Shown here piece after piece: positions 8,821 to 16,724 of a stretch of DNA of 64,000 nucleotides (position 1 is the stretch's first letter; every line of letters starts with the position of its first letter). Source of the stretch: Bdellovibrionota bacterium. GTDB lineage: Bacteria; Bdellovibrionota_C; UBA2361; JAFLCA01. The notes beneath the pieces were generated by a model. It was given only the letters and a program-made list of their open reading frames with translations. It searched no databases and had not been told where the DNA came from. Where the stretch lies: the NCBI GenBank assembly GCA_030584005.1, contig CP129486.1, positions 1 through 64,000 of the forward strand, written 5' to 3'. A program made the translations under genes and the position numbers.

Positions 8821-9222
8821 ATGAAACTTACCCACCGTTGTGAGTACGCCCTCCTTGCCCTGATTATGTTGGCGAGACGTCCGGAGAATGAGGTCACCTC
8901 TGCGGAGCAGATCGCCCTTCAACAGCAGATTCCGAAGCGCTTCTTGCACCAGATTCTGGCGCTGCTCAGGCAAGCTAAATTGGTAAGAGCATCCAAGGGA
9001 CAAAGGGGGGGGTATGCCCTGGCTAAGCCAGCCAATGAGATCTCGATTGCCGAGGTCGTGCGGTTGTTTGATGGGCCTATCGCACCATCCAAAGCCGCTA
9101 GCAAACATTTTTATGAAGCCTCTCCAATTGAGCGTGAAGGTAAGGTCCTGGAGCTCCTGGGAGAAATTCGGCAGGTGACCGCAGAAATTCTGGAACACCG
9201 TACTATAGCGGATGTAGCTTAA
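8821..9222 (+). CDS. Rrf2-family regulator without Fe-S cysteines
   Basis: A 133-residue Rrf2 protein with the usual N-terminal winged helix (MKLTHRCEYALLALIMLARR, then IPKRFLHQILALLRQAKLV and GQRGGYALAKP). IscR and NsrR carry three cysteines for an iron-sulfur cluster after residue 90. Here that region reads SKAASKHFYEAS and has none, so a cluster is unlikely. It resembles CymR-type Rrf2 proteins, which sense cysteine status. Divergent placement next to cysteine dioxygenase supports a role in cysteine homeostasis, which is inference. The start ATG follows GTAAACAT directly, without a ribosome site. Confidence 0.85.
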   Translation: MKLTHRCEYALLALIMLARRPENEVTSAEQIALQQQIPKRFLHQILALLRQAKLVRASKGQRGGYALAKPANEISIAEVVRLFDGPIAPSKAASKHFYEASPIEREGKVLELLGEIRQVTAEILEHRTIADVA

Positions 9223-9291
9223 TGCGGGCCCGGAAGAATCGAAGCTTGCGGCAAGCCTTCGGTGGGATTAGGGTACAAGGGGAGAATTATT

Positions 9292-9879
9292 ATGCGTTCA
9301 TCACTGCTCCTTCCAACCCTCTTCGCTTCTGCTGTTCTAATCGCAGGTTGTAGCAGCTCCGTTAAAGCGCCTACAAACTGGATAGCGGATGGGAGCCTTT
9401 CAATCCACCGCCCAGTGCCTCAACTTCCAGTGAACTCTGAGCTGAATCAGGATGGAGCAACCGTCTTTGCTTTTGCTCCGTCAGCGTCGATCCCGACTTC
9501 GGCCTGGGTGAGTGTCGATCGCCAGGCAAACGAACTCCGGTTAATGCAAGGGCAGCAAGCTATTCTTACTCTGAGAGGTGACGGATTGGATCGTTTACCA
9601 ACCGGAAGCTTCACCGTCCTCCACAAGCAACGCGAGCCGGCCTGGTACGCGCCCGATCTGTACTTTGCTTCCAGATCCTTAGATACACCGGCTGAACACA
9701 GCAAGGAGCGCTACCTACGCGGCGCCCTGGGTGAATATGCCCTCTTCCTGGCACCAGAGCTGCCATTACATTGTGGCCCACTCTGGCTTGACGAGATCGG
9801 CGGGGTACGGCTCTCCGAGCAGGATATGGCACAGCTGTACTATCGGCTTGAGGTGGGGGCAGCCATTCAGATTGAATAG
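9292..9879 (+). CDS. Lipoprotein with degenerate L,D-transpeptidase (YkuD) domain
   Basis: A 195-residue lipoprotein: signal peptide with lipobox LIAGC (Cys20). From residue 72 the sequence follows the YkuD fold: VSVDRQANELRLMQGQQ, then PTGSFTVLHKQREPAWYAP, a conserved-looking His160 in LPLHCG, and IGGVRLSEQDMAQLYYRLEV. In active L,D-transpeptidases the last motif is S/HxGCIRL with a catalytic Cys; here the equivalent position is Gly171 and the segment is shortened. It should therefore bind or scaffold rather than cross-link peptidoglycan, unless the unusual Cys161 acts instead. ATG 9292 has a GGGGAGA ribosome site. A short hairpin (GCTTGCGGCAAGC) precedes the gene. Confidence 0.7.
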   Translation: MRSSLLLPTLFASAVLIAGCSSSVKAPTNWIADGSLSIHRPVPQLPVNSELNQDGATVFAFAPSASIPTSAWVSVDRQANELRLMQGQQAILTLRGDGLDRLPTGSFTVLHKQREPAWYAPDLYFASRSLDTPAEHSKERYLRGALGEYALFLAPELPLHCGPLWLDEIGGVRLSEQDMAQLYYRLEVGAAIQIE

Positions 9880-10495
9880 CTGACCGTGAAATAGGGTGCG
9901 TCTCTTAGGGACCACCTTCAGAACGAATGCCCAGTACTTCTGGGTACGCGCCCCTCCCCTTTTGCGACCGCTCTTACCTGGACGTGATACGAAGTTCTAG
10001 CAGCTAGCCATAACCATAAGTGGTTTGAAAAATGCCATTCTTGGCACTTTTGCAAACTACCTCTATCAAAGGGGTATCGAGCCGAGGGGGGAATATATTC
10101 GCTGAACTAAGTCTGCGCTCAAGTTTGGATGTGCCGGGGCACTCAGGACTTCTCCTGTACACCAAATTCTAGCGGGTTGAACGTTGGGGGATGGGTTGTA
10201 GATCATTCCTGTTCGATCCGGTACATTGCAGCACGAATTGGTTGGGTAGATGAAATTCGCTTGGGACCGGAGTGCGCCCCGCCCCCTAGGGATACACTGA
10301 ACAGGAGTTATTAATTGCCCCTGTTCAGCCGCTCCAAACCACGCCGGCGCGTGGCATGGAGCGGGCTTCGTGTCGCTACGCGGACTTACGCTTACGCTGC
10401 AGTCCGCGTGCACGCCATTAAGGTGTGCGTTTGGAGTACGCGGAACTTATTCAGCGTACCCCTAGAGGCTCCATACGTGATGTGCAGGGTTGTTT
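9880..10495. other. Hairpin-rich intergenic region
   Basis: No gene. It holds a 41-base hairpin at 10020-10060 (outer stem GTGGTTTG/CAAACTAC, inner stem TGCCA/TGGCA) and then four hairpins in a row: 10329-10364 (8 bp plus 6 bp nested stem), 10379-10408 (CGCGGACT/AGTCCGCG), 10410-10428 (GCACGCC/GGTGTGC) and 10436-10459 (GTACGC/GCGTAC). The last has a close relative at 50136-50165. The cluster lies directly upstream of the NYN gene and could act in its mRNA leader, or be a set of intergenic repeats. Confidence 0.6.
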
Positions 10496-11200
10496 ATGTC
10501 GAAAGTAATGAAATACGAAGAGCTGGGTAAGGGTGTCGTCAAGCGTGTCCAACGCCGTGAAGTTGGTCTCTTTATCGATGGGATAAGCTTGGATCGCGCC
10601 GCGCGCCGCCTCAATCGGCGGGTGGACCTAGCAGCCCTGGTCAAAGGGGTCACTTCAGGCCTCTCTCCCCGCGTAGCCCGTTACTACACCCTCATCCCCT
10701 ACGAAGATGATTCACGGCAACGCGCTTTCTTGGATGCAGTTTCTCGTGCCGGCCTTACGGTGGTCGTAAAGCGACTACCGCCTAAGGGAGTCAACCGCCA
10801 GGTCTCCATTGACTCCGAAATGGCGGCCGATATTGTCGCCTTTGCCTTGGGGCATACCCAGTTCCGCGTCACCCCAGAGCTTGAGGAGTCCCATAACGGG
10901 CATCACGAGCGACCCTCCATAATGCCATTCCAACGCGGCAAGGGCGCAGCACGCACATCCGCAGGCGAGGAGGAGTCACAGCAAAGGACCGAAGAATCTC
11001 AGAATGATGCGCCGATTAGCCGTATTGTGACGGTCGTATGCCCAAGCCGTGACCTGAGCTACCCCATATCGCTGGTCAAAGACTTTGGGGTCGATACCGT
11101 CACTGCCGACTTTGGGCAGTTCAGCGGAGGCGACGTACTGAAGTCCGCGGCGAAGTGGATAGACCTCTCGGACTCAGAAACGATCTGGATGGCCTCATAG
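10496..11200 (+). CDS. NYN-domain protein (LabA/DUF88-like)
   Basis: A 234-residue protein with a NYN (PIN-like nuclease) signature: GLFIDGISLDRAARRL near residue 25 holds the first conserved Asp, then ARYYTLIPYEDDSRQRAFLD, and EMAADIVAFALG supplies a second acidic pair. After about residue 120 a low-complexity, Glu/Ser-rich linker replaces the usual continuous core, and the fold resumes at ISRIVTVVCPSRDLSYPISL. NYN proteins are often RNases or RNA-binding factors. ATG 10496 begins MSKVMKYEEL; the ORF can also start at an ATG at 10490. A terminator-like hairpin follows at 11220-11249, separating it from dnaB. Confidence 0.65.
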   Translation: MSKVMKYEELGKGVVKRVQRREVGLFIDGISLDRAARRLNRRVDLAALVKGVTSGLSPRVARYYTLIPYEDDSRQRAFLDAVSRAGLTVVVKRLPPKGVNRQVSIDSEMAADIVAFALGHTQFRVTPELEESHNGHHERPSIMPFQRGKGAARTSAGEEESQQRTEESQNDAPISRIVTVVCPSRDLSYPISLVKDFGVDTVTADFGQFSGGDVLKSAAKWIDLSDSETIWMAS

Positions 11201-11219
11201 AGAGGCGCCACCACCCGCA

Positions 11220-11249
11220 TGTCCGGATTTACTCATCCCGGACATTTTT
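11220..11249 (+). terminator. Rho-independent terminator after NYN gene
   Basis: Stem TGTCCGG/CCGGACA with an 11-base interior loop followed directly by TTTTT. It lies between the NYN gene and dnaB and probably ends the NYN transcript or attenuates read-through into dnaB. Confidence 0.75.
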
Positions 11250-11359
11250 CTTGCCAATCGCGCGCTCACATTGCGCTCATCCCGCCAACCCGTTCTTCCT
11301 CTCGATTTCCCAGCCGGGGCATGACATATTCAGCTCTTGCCTGCCTTGGAGTTCGCAGT

Positions 11360-12808
11360 ATGGGAGAGCCAAGACCACGTAACATTTCTTCCCCCCGCAT
11401 GAGCACCCTTCCCGGCGCGAACCGGGTGCCCCCTCACTCAGTCGAAGCGGAGGAGTCGGTGCTTGGCGGCATCCTGCTGGACAATGACGCATTGAACGCA
11501 GCCATTGAACGCTTGCGCCCTCAGGATTTCTATCGGGCCGCCCATCAGGCCATCTTTGAAGCCATGGTCACCCTCAGTGACAAACGAGAGCCCATAGACA
11601 TCGTCACGCTAAGCCAGCAGCTCCGCGCCATGGGAAGTCTCGAAGAGGTCGGTGGCCTCGAGTACCTGTCTCGCCTCACCTCGATTGTGCCAAGCGCTGC
11701 CAATGTGGGGTTCTACGCCAAACTGGTGAAGGAGATGTCTCTGCGCCGACGGGTCATTCATGAGGCATCGGAGGTGATCAACGCCGCCTTCGAAACTGAG
11801 GGCGAGGTCGAAGAATTCATCGACGTTACTGAACAGAAGATTCTCAGCGTTGCAGAGTATCGGATCAACCCTGCCTTCCACCGGGTGAGCGACGTGGTGC
11901 AGGACTCCATAAAATTAATTGAAAAGCTGTACGATCAGAAGGAGCCTGTCACCGGCACCCCGACGGGATTTGAAGGACTAAATCGGATGACCGCGGGGTT
12001 CCAGCCCTCCGACCTCATCATCATCGCAGCCCGCCCCTCAATGGGTAAAACCGCGCTTGCGCTCGGCATTGCACAGCATGTGGGCATTCACGAGAAAAAG
12101 CCGGTTGCTATATTTTCCCTTGAAATGTCGAAGGAACAGCTGGTGCTTCGCATGTTGTGCTCGGAAGCGCGGGTAGATAGCTCCAAAGTGCGCACGGGTC
12201 AGCTTGGCGAGCGCGATTTCCCAAGGCTCGTTGACGCGGCAAGCCGTATCGCTGAAGCGCCGATATTCATCGACGATACTCCGGCCGTGACCGTGGCGGA
12301 GGTAAAGGCCAAGGCCAGGCGATTACACCGCGAGCATCCCCTCGCTCTGATAGTAGTAGACTACCTCCAGCTCATGCGCAGCCCCGCCTACTCAAACAGC
12401 CGCGAGCAGGAGATCTCTGACATATCGAGATCTCTCAAGGCGTTGTCCAAGGAGCTGCACGTGCCTGTCATCGCTTTGTCACAGCTCAACCGTTCGGTCG
12501 AGTCACGGCAGGATAAACGCCCCATGATGTCCGATTTGCGCGAATCGGGTGCCATTGAGCAGGATGCTGACCTCATTATGTTTATCTACCGCGACGAGGT
12601 GTACAACGCGAATACCCCTGATAAAGGCATCGCCGAGCTGCTGATATCAAAACAACGCACCGGTCCGACCGGTATAGTGAAGCTGATGTTCCTGGCTGAA
12701 TACACCAGATTTGAATCGTTCATCGAACGCTCAGATACGGCAGACTTCTCGGGGAGTTCCGACATCCCGCCTCCCGATTTTTCGACCATCGACAACGATA
12801 TGTTTTAA
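11360..12808 (+). CDS. dnaB: Replicative DNA helicase DnaB
   Basis: A 482-residue DnaB, close to the usual 450-480. The N-terminal domain begins with PPHSVEAEESVLGGILLDND, a classical DnaB opening, and runs to about residue 140; the RecA-like C-terminal domain has Walker A ARPSMGKTAL, SLEMSKEQL (H1a region), Walker B LIVVDYLQLM, and ALSQLNRSVE and DLRESGAIEQDADLI near the DNA-binding loops. The hexamer unwinds DNA at the replication fork. The frame is open upstream to 11219, but that part overlaps the terminator hairpin. ATG 11360 has GGAG at 11348-11351; ATG 11399 is an alternative. Confidence 0.96.
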   Translation: MGEPRPRNISSPRMSTLPGANRVPPHSVEAEESVLGGILLDNDALNAAIERLRPQDFYRAAHQAIFEAMVTLSDKREPIDIVTLSQQLRAMGSLEEVGGLEYLSRLTSIVPSAANVGFYAKLVKEMSLRRRVIHEASEVINAAFETEGEVEEFIDVTEQKILSVAEYRINPAFHRVSDVVQDSIKLIEKLYDQKEPVTGTPTGFEGLNRMTAGFQPSDLIIIAARPSMGKTALALGIAQHVGIHEKKPVAIFSLEMSKEQLVLRMLCSEARVDSSKVRTGQLGERDFPRLVDAASRIAEAPIFIDDTPAVTVAEVKAKARRLHREHPLALIVVDYLQLMRSPAYSNSREQEISDISRSLKALSKELHVPVIALSQLNRSVESRQDKRPMMSDLRESGAIEQDADLIMFIYRDEVYNANTPDKGIAELLISKQRTGPTGIVKLMFLAEYTRFESFIERSDTADFSGSSDIPPPDFSTIDNDMF

Positions 12809-12966
12809 GACCGCGAAACGAAATTACACCGTCGCGAGCGGGCCAAGATATAGAAAAGGCAAGGAAGCTGGTCCCATGGCAAGGCGGGCTGGCTGGCGCG
12901 CTGTTTTGTAGGTAAATATACGCATCCCCCCTTCCCAAAATGTTCCGATGATCGTATCTGGAGCAT

Positions 12967-13467
12967 ATGAAACAAAAATTATCTCTGCTCATTCTCCTCA
13001 CCTCGGCAATAGTGTTTGGATTTGCAGGCTGCGGAAGCAGCGGCGGCGACGATTCCGATGACGGTGCCGCCGGCGGTAACGAGCAGTTACCGGAGTCCAA
13101 TCCGATTGCCCAGCGCTCTGAAACCTTCGGCGTCGATGGGAACCTCTGGAAGCCTGCTGGCGATGATCATGGCGCCGGCGCCGGCAACCTGGTGGTGTTG
13201 CTCTCGTCCCGTTACACCAAGCGTTTCGATACCTGCGAATTGCAGCGTACTAACGGACAGATCGCTCAGCTTACCTGTATCGACAATGTCCCCTGGACTC
13301 ACACTCCTTATAGCTGCTTCGCCAATGGAGATCGTCAACATTGGCGTGCTGACTTCAAGTGCAGCGAAGCGGCCGAGGTAAAGGTGACCTGTCGAGATGC
13401 CAACCAGGAGGTAACCTTCACTGTCGATGCCAGTCAGCGTGGCAGTGTCTGTAACCGATTCGGTTAA
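12967..13467 (+). CDS. Small Cys-rich lipoprotein, unknown function
   Basis: A 166-residue lipoprotein with a signal peptide ending in the lipobox FAGC (Cys22), then a Gly/Asp/Ser-rich spacer typical of surface or periplasmic lipoproteins. The mature domain (about 60-166) has six cysteines (in DTCEL, LTCID, YSCFA, FKCSE, VTCRD, SVCNR), enough for three disulfides, and a single compact beta-rich fold is likely. No family is recognised. The ATG follows GGAGCAT closely, a good ribosome site. A strong terminator follows at 13505-13539, so it is probably a single-gene transcript. Confidence 0.75.
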   Translation: MKQKLSLLILLTSAIVFGFAGCGSSGGDDSDDGAAGGNEQLPESNPIAQRSETFGVDGNLWKPAGDDHGAGAGNLVVLLSSRYTKRFDTCELQRTNGQIAQLTCIDNVPWTHTPYSCFANGDRQHWRADFKCSEAAEVKVTCRDANQEVTFTVDASQRGSVCNRFG

Positions 13468-13504
13468 GGGCAGTAGCGGCTAACAACCGAAGGCAAGAAA
13501 AAGA

Positions 13505-13539
13505 GGCTCCATGTCCCTACGCGACCTGGGGCCTTTTTT
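13505..13539 (+). terminator. Rho-independent terminator
   Basis: Stem GGCTCCA/TGGGGCC (one G-T pair) with a 15-base loop and a run of six T. It lies 38 bases after the Cys-rich lipoprotein stop. Confidence 0.8.
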
Positions 13540-13666
13540 GTTGGCCGTGAAGAACTCCAGGCCGCTCGTGCGCACCCTCCATCGCTGGCTAGAGCGACCA
13601 TCAAAGGAATGTCCGTGTGTCCGGCCCATGTTATGAATTCCGGACTCATTCATTTCGGGAAGCGCT

Positions 13667-14617
13667 CTAACCTTGATTGGCCTGATCGGCTAACGCATGA
13701 AGCTCTGTGTAACGAGCAGCGGTGCTGGGAGGCCAATATACCAAGCGCTGCGGAAGCACGGTTGGGAACATTTCCTGCTCTTCTTCTTTCTCTTCTGCCT
13801 CGTCCGTGACCTGGTCCGCCCAAAGAATGCGCTGTAACGCTTTGAGCTCCGGGTGAGCCAGGGCCTCCGGATCGGGGCGAGCCAGCCCAAGCTCGACCTC
13901 ATGCAGCGCCTCTTCACGGCGCGCGAGCCCCATGAGCGACAACGTTCTCAGTAAATAGGCCCGCGCCGACTTCGATACCTCCGGTCCCAGCCGTTCAGCA
14001 TCAAGTCCCAGCAGGGCTCCTTCAAATTCACCGAGTGCAATCAGCATGCGCGCATGGTCCAATTGTTGAGCAGGGCCTGGAGCCAGGGCCGCCGCATCGA
14101 GCGATGCACAGCGCGCTTCATCGAGAAGTCCCACTCTAAAGGCAAGCGTTGCTAAACTTCGAGCCGCATCGGCGGCCTTCCCCCGCAACAGTTCGAGCCG
14201 ATACTTCTCCACCGAGGATCGCATGGACTCCAACGCCAGGTCGTAACGCTCCATAGCCACAAGCGCTCTAGCCCGGGCGAACTCGTAGCGTCCGGCCTCC
14301 GGATACTCATCCACAAAACGCTCGTAAATTTGCAGCGCCTCTTCGGGCAGTCCATTATCTTCAAGGGTAGAAGCGAGGCTCAGTTCAAGCGACTCGGTGC
14401 CAGGATAGAGCCTTAACGCCTGCCGCAGTCGCAGCTCACCCTCAATGGATCTGCCGCGACCCGCATATGCCGCACCCTCCCGGGCGAGCGACACGGCGGT
14501 CAGCTCCTGCTCGGGCACGAAATCCTGGATACCACGCTCAGTGCGGGGAGCAGCACAGGCTGCCAGTAAGAGCGGGGCGAGCAGGATTACCCCTGTGAGC
14601 CGAGAGTGCGTTTTCAT
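13667..14617 (-). CDS. TPR-repeat lipoprotein
   Basis: A 316-residue lipoprotein (lipobox LLAAC, Cys21) made of tetratricopeptide-like helix pairs: SLAREGAAYAGRGRSIEGEL, LELSLASTLEDNGLPEEALQ, YEFARARALVAMERYDLALE, LATLAFRVGLLDEARCASLD and further pairs to about residue 250. TPR lipoproteins usually act as adaptors in the periplasm. The start overlaps the stop of the DprE2-like gene by four bases (ATGA), so it is translated with the polyprenyl-phosphoryl-arabinose operon and may help a downstream transfer or assembly step. That role is inferred only from position. The C-terminus is Glu-rich and then has VLPQRLVYWPPST. Confidence 0.8.
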   Translation of the reverse strand: MKTHSRLTGVILLAPLLLAACAAPRTERGIQDFVPEQELTAVSLAREGAAYAGRGRSIEGELRLRQALRLYPGTESLELSLASTLEDNGLPEEALQIYERFVDEYPEAGRYEFARARALVAMERYDLALESMRSSVEKYRLELLRGKAADAARSLATLAFRVGLLDEARCASLDAAALAPGPAQQLDHARMLIALGEFEGALLGLDAERLGPEVSKSARAYLLRTLSLMGLARREEALHEVELGLARPDPEALAHPELKALQRILWADQVTDEAEEKEEEQEMFPTVLPQRLVYWPPSTAARYTELHALADQANQG

Positions 14618-15351
14618 ATCGACATGCGCTTAAACAGTCGTTCAGGGATATTGCGTACGATCGCCATAATGATGATCCAGAACCAGGGCAGGTACACTAC
14701 ATCCTTCTTCCGATCGATCGCTTTCACAATGCCCCGGCCGACCTCAGCTGCTTCTGCAAACAGCAGCCCCTTCTTCAAATGCGCTGTCATGGGCGTATCG
14801 ACAAATCCCGGCTTTATGGTGAGCACATGCACACCATTGGAAAACAATCGATTGCGCAGCCCCTGCAGAAACACATCCAGCGCCGCCTTGGAGGTGCAAT
14901 ATACATAGTTGCTCTTGCGGCCGCGATCAGCAGCAACCGAGGAGATTACTGCTATGGTTCCCCGCTCCTGTTTGGCAAATTCATTTCCGAAAAGAGTCAG
15001 CAGTGAAATCACACTGAGGGTGTTCACCTGCAACAGCTGCATGGTGGCTTCGACATCCTCTTCACAACGCTGCTGATCAGGCAACACTCCGTATGCGATC
15101 AGCAATGCGTCTATCGCTCCAAGGATATCCTTGATGCGGGCCAGCAGCGCCTGGTGGTGCTCATTAAGGGCCAGGTCAAGAACTTCGGTATGGACCCCGC
15201 TCGCCCCGCGCGCCTTTAAATCACTGGCCAGGGTGCTCAGCCTCTCGCCATCCCGCGCAACGAGATAAAGGGTCGCACCTCTTGATGCATACTCCCTTGC
15301 TACCTCCACTGCGATCGCGGACGTCGCACCACATATCACTATCTTGTTCAT
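14614..15351 (-). CDS. dprE2: DprE2-like short-chain dehydrogenase
   Basis: A 245-residue SDR enzyme. The NAD(P)-binding motif is ICGATSAIAVEVAREYASRG near the start, the catalytic Ser is in VISSVAADRG, and the active-site Tyr-Lys is in YVYCTSKAALD. In actinobacteria DprE2 reduces the keto sugar made by DprE1 to give polyprenyl-phosphoryl-arabinofuranose. The gene follows the DprE1-like gene by 13 bases, which is the pairing seen for the real epimerase. A hydrophobic segment near the C-terminus (VVYLPWFWIIIMAIVRNI) fits membrane association. The gene symbol rests on the pair, as SDRs alone are not specific. Confidence 0.78.
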   Translation of the reverse strand: MNKIVICGATSAIAVEVAREYASRGATLYLVARDGERLSTLASDLKARGASGVHTEVLDLALNEHHQALLARIKDILGAIDALLIAYGVLPDQQRCEEDVEATMQLLQVNTLSVISLLTLFGNEFAKQERGTIAVISSVAADRGRKSNYVYCTSKAALDVFLQGLRNRLFSNGVHVLTIKPGFVDTPMTAHLKKGLLFAEAAEVGRGIVKAIDRKKDVVYLPWFWIIIMAIVRNIPERLFKRMSI

Positions 15352-15364
15352 GCGTACCTATGCA

Positions 15365-16681
15365 TCAGCTCTGCGTTAGACCTGTCACCCTACGCCACAA
15401 TGAGGATGAACAGCGCGGATCTTTAAGCGCAGCTACCTCCTTCCAACGGGGGAAGTACTGCTGAAAGCTTTCGGCACTCATCGTGGCATCTTTTGCCGGA
15501 TAGATAGCCCCGCCAAAATCCCTGGTCATTTCATCAAGGCGCGCAAAAAGATTCAAGGTTCGAGTGCCTCGGAACGGTATATCAAGGCACAAAGTCACCC
15601 CGCGGCGCGGGAATGAGAGCATTCCTGGAGAAGAGATATCGCCAAACTCCTTCAGCACGGCCAGGAATGAGGCGTCACCATTCTCAACCACGGTACTGAG
15701 GATCTGAGCAATCGGACGGGAGTTCCCGCTGCTTGGTACCACACACTGGAACTGCAAGAATCCGCGAGACCCGTATATGCGATTCCATCCGGATACTGCG
15801 TCCAGCGGATAGAAAAACGGGTCATAGTGTACGAGCTTCTTGACGAGGCGTTGGCGCTGCTTGCGGTAGTACAGCTCATTGAACGCACGCACGGTCAGAG
15901 GGTTAAGAGTCAGAGAGGGTAGGTCGATGGGCACCTTGGGACTTAATCGCCCAAGCAGTGAGCGCTTGGGATGGGCCTCAGAGGGAACATGGCGTCCACG
16001 CATAAAGATGCCCCGTCCAAAGTTCGCTCCTGCAGAGACACAGTCCAGCCAGGCCACCGTGTATTCAAACTCCTTATCAGACTCCTGGGACAACCCGAAG
16101 AACTCTTCAAGATTGCCAAAGCGCACGGACTCCATCTCTATCCACGGACCTGGAGCTCTCTTCAGCGAGAACTCCACCCAGGTAATGAGCCCTGTCAGCC
16201 CAAGACCGCCAATGGTGGCGCTGAACAGCGCGGCATTCTCCCGATCAGAACAGATCAGACGCTCGCCAGTCGATCGCAGTAATTCGAACCTCCTTACAAA
16301 GCAGCCGAAGGTACCAGAGCCATGGTGATTCTTTCCATGCACGTCGTTGGCCAGCGCACCACCGACGGAAACGAACTTTGTGCCCGGGGTAACCGGTAGG
16401 AACCAGCCCGCCGGAAGGACAAGCTCAAGCACCTGAGCAAGGGTCACTCCGGCTTCACAACGCAGCACACCCTGATCGCGGTCGAACTCGATGAACGAAT
16501 CGAGCCATCTGGTGCCGATCAGCACCCCTCCGTCATTCAAACAACAATCACCGTAGCTTCGGCCCTGTCCGTAGGGCAGATACAGCTCCTCCTTGGAACG
16601 AAAGGGATTCTGCTGCCTCTTTTCGAGCATCCGCACCTGTTGCGACACCTTTGGATAGCGGCCCCAGGACTCTCCTTTCAT
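15365..16681 (-). CDS. dprE1: DprE1-like decaprenylphosphoryl-ribose oxidase
   Basis: A 438-residue FAD oxidase of the vanillyl-alcohol-oxidase fold. Matches to DprE1 are close: YGQGRSYGDCCLN (flavin loop), VSVGGALANDVHGKNHHGSG, LCLDIPF with Cys365, and YPAKDATMSAESF. Cys365 aligns with the Cys387 of the Mycobacterium tuberculosis enzyme that benzothiazinone inhibitors attack. DprE1 oxidises the 2'-hydroxyl of polyprenylphosphoryl-ribose; DprE2 then completes the epimerisation to arabinose. It lies between the HAD-UbiA gene (gap 43 bases) and the DprE2-like gene (gap 13 bases), in pathway order. This is the best-supported enzyme of the set. Confidence 0.88.
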   Translation of the reverse strand: MKGESWGRYPKVSQQVRMLEKRQQNPFRSKEELYLPYGQGRSYGDCCLNDGGVLIGTRWLDSFIEFDRDQGVLRCEAGVTLAQVLELVLPAGWFLPVTPGTKFVSVGGALANDVHGKNHHGSGTFGCFVRRFELLRSTGERLICSDRENAALFSATIGGLGLTGLITWVEFSLKRAPGPWIEMESVRFGNLEEFFGLSQESDKEFEYTVAWLDCVSAGANFGRGIFMRGRHVPSEAHPKRSLLGRLSPKVPIDLPSLTLNPLTVRAFNELYYRKQRQRLVKKLVHYDPFFYPLDAVSGWNRIYGSRGFLQFQCVVPSSGNSRPIAQILSTVVENGDASFLAVLKEFGDISSPGMLSFPRRGVTLCLDIPFRGTRTLNLFARLDEMTRDFGGAIYPAKDATMSAESFQQYFPRWKEVAALKDPRCSSSLWRRVTGLTQS

Positions 16682-16724
16682 AGCTACGACTCTCTCGGCA
16701 TGTAAACAATTTCGTCAATTTTGA

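Noticed and set aside
8743..9198. Minus-strand ORF opposite the Rrf2 gene
   Set aside because: It mirrors a clear Rrf2 coding sequence; composition and motifs support only the plus strand.
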